NCBI GenBank assembly: GCA_903884005.1 | Contig: CAISDA010000064.1 | Span: 1 to 64,000, forward strand | Length of the DNA: 64,000 nt | Direction of reading: 5' to 3' | Source of the DNA: an uncultured Ignavibacteriota bacterium | GTDB lineage: Bacteria; Bacteroidota; Ignavibacteria; UBA10030; UBA8401 | Shown here: positions 54,848 to 63,095 of the stretch, in pieces | How positions within the stretch are numbered: position 1 is the stretch's first letter | How the letters are laid out: the number at the start of each line of letters is the position of its first letter | Notes under the pieces: generated by a model | Told to the model about the DNA's origin: nothing | The model's input: the letters and a program-made list of their open reading frames with translations, nothing else | Database searches by the model: none | Translations under genes and position numbers: made by a program

Positions 54848-56686
54848 ATGAAAAATTTGTTTGTCTACCTGTGTGTGTGCTGCGGCTTCACCATGCAGGC
54901 GCAAAGCTGGAAGCCTGCCGGAGATAAAATAACAACAGTATGGGCGGAGAAGGTGGATCCGGCCAATCCGCTTCCTGACTATCCGCGTCCCATCCTGGCA
55001 CGCACTCGGTGGCGGAGTCTGAATGGATTGTGGGACTATGCGATCGCACCCAGGGGCGGCACGATTCCGCAGACGTATGACGGAAAAATTCTTGTTCCCT
55101 TCGCCGTCGAATCTGCGTTGTCGGGAGTTCAAAAAACCGTAGGGGAAGCGCATGAACTGTGGTATCACCGGACATTTTCACTTCCGCCGGAATGGAAAAA
55201 CAACCGCGTCCTCCTGAATTTTGGCGCGGTTGATTGGAAAGCGGATGTATGGATCAACGGAATAAAAATCGGGTCGCACACGGGAGGGTTTACACCGTTT
55301 AGTTTTGACATTTCACCGTATGTTGGAAACGATTCAAATCAAACGCTGACTGTCCGCGTGTTCGATCCGGCAGACAAAGGGTATCAACCGCGCGGCAAAC
55401 AGGTCGACAGCCCGGGCGGGATCCATTACACATCGGTGACGGGCATTTGGCAGACAGTGTGGGTCGAACCGGTGAATGCCGATTTTATTACATCGGTGAA
55501 GACCGTGCCGAATTGTGCCGGGAATAATTTTTCGATGGCCGTGGAAACCGATGGCTCCCGGTCATCCGACATCATCGAAGTGAAAGTCATCGATCGTGGC
55601 TCAGTGATCAGCACGGCTAAAGCCATTCCCGGCCAGGCGTTGATTGCAGCCGCCACCTCCGCCAAACGATGGAGCCCCGAGTCTCCCTTTTTATACTCGT
55701 TCGAAATATCCTTGATACGAAACGGGATTGTGATCGACACCGTGACAAGCTACGGCGCCCTGAGAAAAATTTCAACGAAGCGGGATGAGTCGGGGATCGT
55801 CCGCCTTCAGCTCAACGATCACGATCAATTTCAGTTCGGTCTGCTGGATCAGGGGTGGTGGCCCGACGGGCTCTATACCGCCCCCACGGATGAAGCATTA
55901 TTGTTCGATATTAAAAAAACAAAAGACCTGGGCTTCAACCTGATACGGAAGCACGTCAAAGTTGAACCGGCCCGATGGTACTATCACTGCGACCGCGAAG
56001 GCGTTCTCGTGTGGCAGGATATGCCCAGCGGAGACAGGCTCGTGTCGTCGCGGGGCGAACGCACGCCGCAATGGCAGACACGAAATTTTTATTCGGGCGT
56101 TGAATTGCAGCGCTCGCAGGCATCGGAAGAAGATTTCAGGCGCGAGTGGAAGGACATCATGGACCTGTTGTACTCGAATCCGTGTGTTGTCATGTGGGTG
56201 CCGTTCAATGAGGCGTGGGGACAATTCAAGACCGCCGACATTGCGGAGTGGACCAAGACCTACGATCCGTCGCGTCTCGTCAATTCGGCAAGCGGCGGCA
56301 ATCATTATCAGTCGGTCGGTGATATTACCGACACTCATAAATATCCCGAACCTGACTTTCCCATGTTCGACGGCTCGAAGGCAAGCGTGCTGGGCGAATA
56401 CGGCGGGATCGCACTCGTGCTCGACGGCCATCTCTGGTCGAAAGAAAAAAACTTCGGCTACATTCAGTACAAAACCGCCGACGAGGTCACCGATGCGTAT
56501 ATTACGTTTGCCGAAAAGTTGAAAAAAATGATCACCGCCGGGTTTACCGCTGCGATCTACACGCAAACCACCGATGTTGAAGTGGAAGTCAATGGGTTGA
56601 TGACATACGACCGCAAAGTGGTGAAGGTGAATGAAGACCGGGTGAGAACAATAAATCGTGAAGTGTGTGCGTCCCTGAACCGGTGA
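54848..56686 (+). CDS. Secreted GH2 family glycosidase
   Basis: 612 residues with a signal peptide (MKNLFVYLCVCCGFTMQAQ). A sugar-binding jelly roll (LNGLWDYAI, VLLNFGAVDWKADVWING) and an immunoglobulin-like domain precede the TIM barrel. The acid/base is Glu455 in MWVPFNEAWGQF and the nucleophile Glu517 in VLGEYGGI. GH2 covers beta-galactosidases, beta-glucuronidases and others; nothing here fixes the sugar. GGGAGGAATAGG before the ATG supports the start. It is shorter than most GH2 enzymes. Confidence 0.9.
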   Translation: MKNLFVYLCVCCGFTMQAQSWKPAGDKITTVWAEKVDPANPLPDYPRPILARTRWRSLNGLWDYAIAPRGGTIPQTYDGKILVPFAVESALSGVQKTVGEAHELWYHRTFSLPPEWKNNRVLLNFGAVDWKADVWINGIKIGSHTGGFTPFSFDISPYVGNDSNQTLTVRVFDPADKGYQPRGKQVDSPGGIHYTSVTGIWQTVWVEPVNADFITSVKTVPNCAGNNFSMAVETDGSRSSDIIEVKVIDRGSVISTAKAIPGQALIAAATSAKRWSPESPFLYSFEISLIRNGIVIDTVTSYGALRKISTKRDESGIVRLQLNDHDQFQFGLLDQGWWPDGLYTAPTDEALLFDIKKTKDLGFNLIRKHVKVEPARWYYHCDREGVLVWQDMPSGDRLVSSRGERTPQWQTRNFYSGVELQRSQASEEDFRREWKDIMDLLYSNPCVVMWVPFNEAWGQFKTADIAEWTKTYDPSRLVNSASGGNHYQSVGDITDTHKYPEPDFPMFDGSKASVLGEYGGIALVLDGHLWSKEKNFGYIQYKTADEVTDAYITFAEKLKKMITAGFTAAIYTQTTDVEVEVNGLMTYDRKVVKVNEDRVRTINREVCASLNR

Positions 56687-56723
56687 AGAAAACCTGCACG
56701 ATGCAACAGTAGCAGAATATTTT

Positions 56724-58700
56724 ATGAACAGACAAACCCCTCTATTTATTCCGGTTTTCCTTGCGGTAATTGCCAGTGCATCATTTGGCCAGCAGTATTC
56801 CATAACAGTGATGGCGGACAAACCCGGAGCCTCCATTCAACCCACGATGTGGGGCATTTTTTTCGAAGACATCAACTTTGCGGCCGATGGCGGTATCTAT
56901 GCCGAATTGGTGAAAAACCGTTCATTCGAATTTGCCGATCCATTGATGGGGTGGAAGGCCATAAAAACAACCGATACTCGAAGCCGCATCCAAATCATCA
57001 ATCGCGAATCGGAAAATCCAAATAACCCTCGATGTGCGCGAATCATATCAACATCGCACGAGGAAATTTTCGGCCTTTCCAATGACGGGTTTCGGGGGAT
57101 GGGGATCAAGAAAGACAATCACTATCGATTCAGCGTTGTGGCCCGGAAAATGGACGGAGAACCTGTCGCCGTCAACATCGACTTGATTGATTCCAACGGA
57201 GTAAAAATTGGCGGGGGCTCCATTGTTGTCAATGGCACTGAATGGAAAAAATATGAAGTGATCATGACGGCGACCGGAACTGAACCAAAAGCAAAAATGA
57301 ATGTACTGTTTTCCGGTAACGGCACCATCGAAGCGGACATGGTTTCGTTGTTCCCTCTCGCGACATGGAAAAGTCGCGAAAACGGTTTGCGGGCAGACCT
57401 GGTGCAATTGTTGGCTGACATGAAACCCGGTTTCATACGGTTCCCCGGCGGATGCATTGTAGAAGGGAGAGATCTGCACAACCGTTATCAGTGGAAAAAC
57501 ACCGTTGGCGACATCGATGGCCGCAAACAAATTGTTAACCTGTGGAACTACGCCTCCCGCAATACCGTGGCTTCCGACTATTACCAATCCTACGGCTTGG
57601 GCTTTTTCGAATATTTTCAACTGGCTGAAGACATAGGTGCTGAACCGCTGCCCATTCTCAACTGCGGGATGGCGTGTCAGTTCCGTGCAAATGAATTGGT
57701 GCCGCTGGAAGATCTCGGCCCGTACGTTCAGGACGCCCTCGATCTGATCGAGTTTGCCAACGGAAGCACCGCCACACAATGGGGAAAAATGAGGGCCGAC
57801 ATGGGACACCCGGCCCCATTCCATCTCAAATATATCGGCATTGGAAACGAACAATGGGATGTTCAGTACATCGAACGGAGCAATGTCTTTGTAAAAGCAT
57901 TGAGAGAAAAGCATCCAGAAATAAAAATAGTCGGAACCGCCGGAGCTGCGTCGGGCGGTCCCTTGTTTGAATACCAATGGAATGAGCACAGAAAGTCGAA
58001 TATCGATGTGGTCGACGAGCATTATTACCAGAGTCCATCCTGGTTCTTCACCAATGCGACGCGGTACGATATGTACGATAGGAAAGGACCCAAAGTATTC
58101 GCCGGCGAGTATGCCGCACAAAGCGTGAAGACGGGACAGCCCGACAATAGTAATAATTGGCTCTGCGCACTTTCGGAAGCCGCCTTCATGACCGGCTTGG
58201 AGCGGAATGCTGATGTTGTCGCGATGGCTTCGTATGCACCGCTGTTTGCTCATGTGGACGCATTTCAGTGGAAACCGGATCTGATCTGGTTCGATAATCT
58301 GCGTTCGGCCGGCACCCCAAGTTATTACGTTCAAAAACTATTCTCGCTTTTTAAAGGATCCTACGTCGTTCCCGTATCGCTCGACGGAAAACCGTTAACT
58401 GGACAAGAGGGCCTGTACGCTTCTTCCTGTCTTGATTCGAACAATGACGAGGTCATCCTGAAAATTGTCAACAGTACATCCGCGGCGAAGTCTTGCCATA
58501 TATCGTTCGAAGGGGCGGCAATTCATTCCTCAAATGCCGACATCATCATTATCGCCGATGACAATCTCAATGCCTTCAATACAGTGGATGTTCCATTCTT
58601 GATACATCCTATAGAAGAAAAAGCGGCATTGCATGGCAGGATGTTGGATCTTCAGCTGAGAGCGCAGTCGCTGACCATCGCGAGGATCAAAAAAAAATAA
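56724..58700 (+). CDS. Secreted GH51 alpha-L-arabinofuranosidase
   Basis: 658 residues with a signal peptide (to FGQQ, about residue 23). The order is an N-terminal catalytic-domain start (MWGIFFEDINFAADGGIYAE), a carbohydrate-binding-like insert (about 75-215), the TIM barrel, and a C-terminal beta domain. The acid/base is Glu376 in IGIGNEQW and the nucleophile Glu462 in VFAGEYAAQ. GH51 enzymes release arabinofuranose from arabinoxylan, arabinan or arabinogalactan; a minority are endoglucanases. It starts 37 bases after the GH2 gene. Confidence 0.92.
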   Translation: MNRQTPLFIPVFLAVIASASFGQQYSITVMADKPGASIQPTMWGIFFEDINFAADGGIYAELVKNRSFEFADPLMGWKAIKTTDTRSRIQIINRESENPNNPRCARIISTSHEEIFGLSNDGFRGMGIKKDNHYRFSVVARKMDGEPVAVNIDLIDSNGVKIGGGSIVVNGTEWKKYEVIMTATGTEPKAKMNVLFSGNGTIEADMVSLFPLATWKSRENGLRADLVQLLADMKPGFIRFPGGCIVEGRDLHNRYQWKNTVGDIDGRKQIVNLWNYASRNTVASDYYQSYGLGFFEYFQLAEDIGAEPLPILNCGMACQFRANELVPLEDLGPYVQDALDLIEFANGSTATQWGKMRADMGHPAPFHLKYIGIGNEQWDVQYIERSNVFVKALREKHPEIKIVGTAGAASGGPLFEYQWNEHRKSNIDVVDEHYYQSPSWFFTNATRYDMYDRKGPKVFAGEYAAQSVKTGQPDNSNNWLCALSEAAFMTGLERNADVVAMASYAPLFAHVDAFQWKPDLIWFDNLRSAGTPSYYVQKLFSLFKGSYVVPVSLDGKPLTGQEGLYASSCLDSNNDEVILKIVNSTSAAKSCHISFEGAAIHSSNADIIIIADDNLNAFNTVDVPFLIHPIEEKAALHGRMLDLQLRAQSLTIARIKKK

Positions 58701-58834
58701 TAAATTCCGGGTACGTTGTGCTTTCGTCTAAGAATGATGCGATTCAAAGATAAAGTGCAGTCACACGCGTCAACACTGTGTCGGAAGGTTTTTACAACGG
58801 TTCAAACAGATATCATAAAAACAGGGAGCTGTTC

Positions 58835-60184
58835 ATGACAATCGAAAAAAAATCACGCAGAACGTTTCTTAAAACTGCTGCCATTGGCGTGGGCGGTATT
58901 GCGCTCGGAGGATTGGGATCCAGCGCTAAAAGTTATGCCCGAATTATCGGCGCCAACGATCGGCTCAATATTGCCATCATCGGCCTTGGCCGCCGCATGA
59001 GCGCCTATTACGAACCGATCGCCGACAAGAACAGCAACGTGCAGCTCATGTACCTCTGCGACGTGATGCAGAGCCAGATGGTCAAAGCGGCGGCCAATTT
59101 TTCAAAACATATCGACTACAAGCCCAAACTGGAGGGAGATTTCTTTAAGGTCATTGCAGACCCGGCGGTCGATGCGATCATCAACGCAACACCGGACCAT
59201 TGGCATGCGCCCGGCACCTGGCTGGCAACGGCGGCCGGTAAACATGTGTATGTGGAAAAACCATGCAGCCATAATCCGTACGAGGGCGAGATCCTCATCA
59301 AAGCCCAGAAAAAATTCGGCAAGATCATACAAATGGGAAATCAACAGCGCTCGGCTCCCGAGTCGATAGAAATAATCGGAAAAATCCACGAGGGCATCAT
59401 CGGTACTGCCTATCTTGCAAAAGCCTTCTATACGAATGACCGCGGGCGCGTTGTCAATCCGAAACCGGCCGCCGTGCCAGAGGGCCTCAACTGGGATCTC
59501 TGGCAGGGACCCGCCCCGCGCAAGGCGTACGAGCACGACACGTGGAACTACAATTGGCACTGGTATGGATGGGACTACGGCACCGCCGAGACCGGCAACA
59601 ACGCGACGCATGAATACGACATTGCCCGCTGGGCATTGCAGGTAGAGTTTCCCGAGACAGTCATTGTTGATGCCGAAAAATATCACTGGAGCGACGACGG
59701 CTGGACGATGTACGACACGATGGATGCGACGTTCAAATTCTCGGGCAACAAGACCATCAAGTGGGACGGGAAAAGCCGTAACAACTACGAGACGTATAAG
59801 GCAGGGCGGGGCACGATCATCTATGGAACCGAGGGTTCCGTATGGGTCGACCGCAGCGGCTATATCGTCTATGACCGCAGCGGCAAAGAGACGAAGAGGA
59901 ACATGTCGGCGGGTAGAGAAGGCGGTACGCAATTGGGCGGCGGAGGCGACATGTCCACGCTCCATGTGCAGAATTTCTTTCAAGCCATTCGCGGCAAAGA
60001 GAAGCAGCGTTCCCCGATCGACGAAGGCGCAACAAGCACCCTCCTCTGCCATTTGTCGAACATCGCATACCGCACCGGCAAGGTTCTGTTGTGCGATCCC
60101 AAGAACGGACACATCACCAACAGCACAAAGGCGATGAGCCTGTGGAAACGCGATTACGCAAAAGGATGGGAACCAAAGTTTTAA
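58835..60184 (+). CDS. Tat-exported Gfo/Idh/MocA family protein
   Basis: 449 residues. The N-terminus is a twin-arginine signal (KKSRRTFLKTAAIGVGG). A Rossmann domain follows (LNIAIIGLGRRMSAYY, INATPDHWHAPG), then EKPCSHNPYEGEIL with the conserved Lys-Pro, and a C-terminal alpha/beta domain with THEYDIARWAL. Tat-exported members include GH109-type NAD-dependent glycosidases as well as oxidoreductases; cofactor is loaded before export. GGGAG precedes the ATG at 58835. A hairpin cluster follows the stop. Confidence 0.88.
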   Translation: MTIEKKSRRTFLKTAAIGVGGIALGGLGSSAKSYARIIGANDRLNIAIIGLGRRMSAYYEPIADKNSNVQLMYLCDVMQSQMVKAAANFSKHIDYKPKLEGDFFKVIADPAVDAIINATPDHWHAPGTWLATAAGKHVYVEKPCSHNPYEGEILIKAQKKFGKIIQMGNQQRSAPESIEIIGKIHEGIIGTAYLAKAFYTNDRGRVVNPKPAAVPEGLNWDLWQGPAPRKAYEHDTWNYNWHWYGWDYGTAETGNNATHEYDIARWALQVEFPETVIVDAEKYHWSDDGWTMYDTMDATFKFSGNKTIKWDGKSRNNYETYKAGRGTIIYGTEGSVWVDRSGYIVYDRSGKETKRNMSAGREGGTQLGGGGDMSTLHVQNFFQAIRGKEKQRSPIDEGATSTLLCHLSNIAYRTGKVLLCDPKNGHITNSTKAMSLWKRDYAKGWEPKF

Positions 60185-60499
60185 TACGATCAATGCAGTT
60201 ACTCGCGGCCATTCGTCGATCGTTGCTGAATCGGCGCATTGTTGCGTTCATGAATGTGGGGTTCGCCACCCCGCATGAAAATACCGGTTTCACAGACGCA
60301 GCATTGTAGGGCGAGATGGTATCTCGCCCTGGACGAGCTAACAGCTCGTCCTGCACGCACCACATATGCCTCCGAGTATTTTCATAGCAGGGCGAGATGG
60401 TATCTCGCCCGCTCTAGCGAAGCGGTACATGTTTTTGTGGGTTACTATGAAGCGCGGTCTGTGCGCCTGCAGTGTATTTTTTTATGAGGAGTTCCTTCA
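60185..60499. other. Intergenic region with three family B hairpins
   Basis: This 315-base gap within the glycan locus holds the hairpin cluster at 60309-60410 and a ribosome site (GAGGAG) for the next gene. I see no gene in it. Confidence 0.55.
60309..60410. repeat. Cluster of three palindromic units (family B)
   Basis: Three perfect 9-bp hairpins lie at 60309-60329 (GGGCGAGAT/ATCTCGCCC), 60331-60351 (GGACGAGCT/AGCTCGTCC) and 60390-60410 (same stem as the first), each with a three-base loop. Units 1 and 3 match the unit at 649. Confidence 0.85.
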
Positions 60500-61819
60500 A
60501 TGCGTGTCTTATGCTTGTGCTTCACGGTCATAATCACTTTTTTCCCCGTACTGTCTCAAACTGAAAAAGGGAACACCGGTGCCACGTGGAATATCGATGA
60601 TCTGTCCGCTATTGGCGGATATCCCGTAACAGTGTTTGGACATCCCACCGTGAAAGAATTTCCCGACGGCAAAGCAATGGTGTTCAATGGTGTTGACGAC
60701 GGATTGATCGTGCAGGGGTGCCCTCTCAACAAGAGCGCTGACTTTACCATCGAGATCATCTTTAAACCGGATGTGTCGTTTCCGAACAATGTCGAACAAC
60801 GGTATCTTCACATACAAAAACCCGGCGCTGAAAATCGCCGTATGCTTTTGGAACTGAGATTGAACGACAAGAACGAATGGTTCATCGACACTCACATCCG
60901 GGCGGATTCAGCCAAATTGACCAGTCTTGCAAAAGACTATTCGCATCCTGTCGGTCGATGGTATCACATTGCCTTCGTGTACAGTCATGGAACCGCCGAG
61001 CACTATATCAACGGTGTCAAAGAAATGAGCGGCCATATCAACTACATTCCCGTGGACAGCGCATGTGTGTCGCTTGGAATGAGAATGGACCATAGATCCT
61101 ATTTCAAAGGTGCGATCAAAACCGTTCGCCTCACACCCCGGGCGTTATCACAATCGGAGTTCCTGTCCTTTACATCGCCGGCACCGAATGCCGGAAGCAG
61201 GTCCGATGAACTGTTCTTTGCCGACGATTTTGAAAAACAGGATAGCAACTGGGTGGCGGAATGTGAACAGCCGGCGACGTCGTCCGTCTCGGTGAAGAAC
61301 GGCAGGCTGGACATCAACACATCGGCCGGCGCCACGGTGTGGTGTACACAAAAACTCTCAGGCAGTATCAAGATCACGTATGATGCGATCGTTACCGATG
61401 ACGGCGGAGCCAATGACCGCGTCTCGGACCTGAATATGTTCTGGATGGCCGCCGATCCGAAAAATGACAACCTGTTCACCCGCTCGGGAAAATTCACGGC
61501 CTACGACGATCTGAATCTCTATTATGCAGGCATCGGCGGCCACGATAATACGACCACGAGATTTAGAAAATATCAGAGTACCGGCGAAAAACCTGTGCTG
61601 AAGGAATACATCGATAAAGAACATTTGCTGAAAGGCAACACCCTGTACAAGGCCGCCATCATCGTTCAGGACGGCCGGACTCGATGCTATCTCAACGATG
61701 TGCTCTATTTTGATTATACGGACGCACAGCCGTACACAGAAGGATATTTCGGTTTCAGAACAACAACAAGCCATCAGCTGATGGATAATTTCAAAATCTA
61801 CCGTTTATCAAAGGAATAA
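60500..61819 (+). CDS. Secreted LamG-type protein with DUF6250-like C-terminal domain
   Basis: 439 residues with a signal peptide (MRVLCLCFTVIITFFPVLSQ). Residues about 35-220 are a concanavalin-like LamG sandwich (MVFNGVDDGLIVQG, FTIEIIFKPDV, GRWYHIAFVYSHG). Residues 235-439 are a second beta-sandwich (FFADDFEKQDSNWV, LNMFWMAADPK, LYYAGIGGHDN, GYFGFRTTTSHQ) resembling DUF6250, found with uronate-glycan enzymes. No catalytic site is known to me. It probably binds, or possibly cleaves, the target polysaccharide. GAGGAG precedes the ATG. Confidence 0.7.
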   Translation: MRVLCLCFTVIITFFPVLSQTEKGNTGATWNIDDLSAIGGYPVTVFGHPTVKEFPDGKAMVFNGVDDGLIVQGCPLNKSADFTIEIIFKPDVSFPNNVEQRYLHIQKPGAENRRMLLELRLNDKNEWFIDTHIRADSAKLTSLAKDYSHPVGRWYHIAFVYSHGTAEHYINGVKEMSGHINYIPVDSACVSLGMRMDHRSYFKGAIKTVRLTPRALSQSEFLSFTSPAPNAGSRSDELFFADDFEKQDSNWVAECEQPATSSVSVKNGRLDINTSAGATVWCTQKLSGSIKITYDAIVTDDGGANDRVSDLNMFWMAADPKNDNLFTRSGKFTAYDDLNLYYAGIGGHDNTTTRFRKYQSTGEKPVLKEYIDKEHLLKGNTLYKAAIIVQDGRTRCYLNDVLYFDYTDAQPYTEGYFGFRTTTSHQLMDNFKIYRLSKE

Positions 61820-61826
61820 TGTTGTA

Positions 61827-63044
61827 ATGAAAACATCAATCAGATCGATCATCGTCGCGGCTGTGTGTGTGCTCGTTGTCGTGCCAACGTACGTCTTGCA
61901 TGCGCAGCACGCACAGTGTACACCGGTATTTCTCGATACAGCACAACTAGCAACGTTGCATACGGCGTATCTGTCAAAAACTCCGGAGTCGGCATCGCAA
62001 TTGCATACGCTTCTTCGCAATGCGGATTCGCTGCTCGCAATGAAGCCCCTCTCCGTCATGGACAAAACGCAGACGCCGCCGAGCGGGTCTAAGCACGACT
62101 ATTTGAGCATGGGTCCGTATTGGTGGCCCGATACGAGCAAGCCCGACGGCCTGCCGTACATCAGAAAAGACGGCCGGCGAAATCCCGAATACAATACGTT
62201 TACGGATCCGGACTATTTCGAACGCATGGCGATGGCCGTGGAGAAGCTGTCGTTGTCGTTCGCCATTACATCCGATGCACGATACTCGGCAAAGGCCGCC
62301 GAACTTCTGCGCGTATGGTTCCTGGACGAGAACACGAAAATGAATCCGAACATGAACCATGCGCAATTCATCCCCGGCATCAACTCGGGCAGAGGCATCG
62401 GGATCATCGAAACCCGCCGCATCTATAAAATACTCGACGCCCTCTGTCTGCTTGAAACATCCCGGGAGTGGAAAAAACTGGATGATGAACAAATGCGAGC
62501 ATGGTTGGGCGAATATTTCCGGTGGTTGACCACCAGCCCATACGGTATCGACGAATCGAACGAAAAGAACAACCATGGCACATGGTACAACGTTCAGGTC
62601 GTATCGCTGTCGTTGTTCCTTGGAAAGACTGAACTTGCCGGACATTATCTCGACAGCGCAAAAATCAAGCGGATCACTCCTCAAATCGAACCGGACGGAA
62701 AACAGCCGCTTGAACTGGCGAGGACCAATTCCTGGAGCTACAGCGTGATGAATCTGTCCGCTTTTTTTCATCTGGCAACAGCGGCCGACCGGGCGGGCAT
62801 CGATCTCTGGCACTATGAAAGCCCCCGCGGCGGATCGATCCGAAAGGCGCTGGAATATCTTCTGCCGTTTACCGTGAATCCCGAGAAATGGACGTACGGG
62901 CTGCTGCATCCGATCGAACCGGCCTCCCTGTACCCCTTGCTGCTCCAGGCTCGACAACACATCGACAAAACAAAATATTCCGGATGGCTGAAACAATTGC
63001 ACCGAAAAAGTACCAATGAAGTCATTGAAGGTCTGCTCGATTAA
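61827..63044 (+). CDS. Secreted alginate-lyase-family polysaccharide lyase (PL38-like)
   Basis: 405 residues with a signal peptide (to about residue 29). The alpha/alpha barrel shows the PF05426 motifs: SMGPYWWPDTSKPDGLPYI, DPDYFERMAMAVEKLSLSF, FIPGINSGRGIGIIETRR and KNNHGTWYNVQVVSLSLF with the catalytic Asn249/His250 region. This arrangement is PL5/PL38-like; PL38 enzymes act on glucuronan or mannuronan. It begins 7 bases after the LamG gene, with the heparinase-like gene 51 bases after it. Confidence 0.82.
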   Translation: MKTSIRSIIVAAVCVLVVVPTYVLHAQHAQCTPVFLDTAQLATLHTAYLSKTPESASQLHTLLRNADSLLAMKPLSVMDKTQTPPSGSKHDYLSMGPYWWPDTSKPDGLPYIRKDGRRNPEYNTFTDPDYFERMAMAVEKLSLSFAITSDARYSAKAAELLRVWFLDENTKMNPNMNHAQFIPGINSGRGIGIIETRRIYKILDALCLLETSREWKKLDDEQMRAWLGEYFRWLTTSPYGIDESNEKNNHGTWYNVQVVSLSLFLGKTELAGHYLDSAKIKRITPQIEPDGKQPLELARTNSWSYSVMNLSAFFHLATAADRAGIDLWHYESPRGGSIRKALEYLLPFTVNPEKWTYGLLHPIEPASLYPLLLQARQHIDKTKYSGWLKQLHRKSTNEVIEGLLD

Positions 63045-63095
63045 TTCGAAGCCGTTGCGCTGGTGCGACGGATCAATTGGAAAAAAGGAACCATA

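Noticed and set aside
60309-60410. CRISPR array
   Set aside because: Only three hairpin units with unequal spacing and no constant-length spacers or cas genes.
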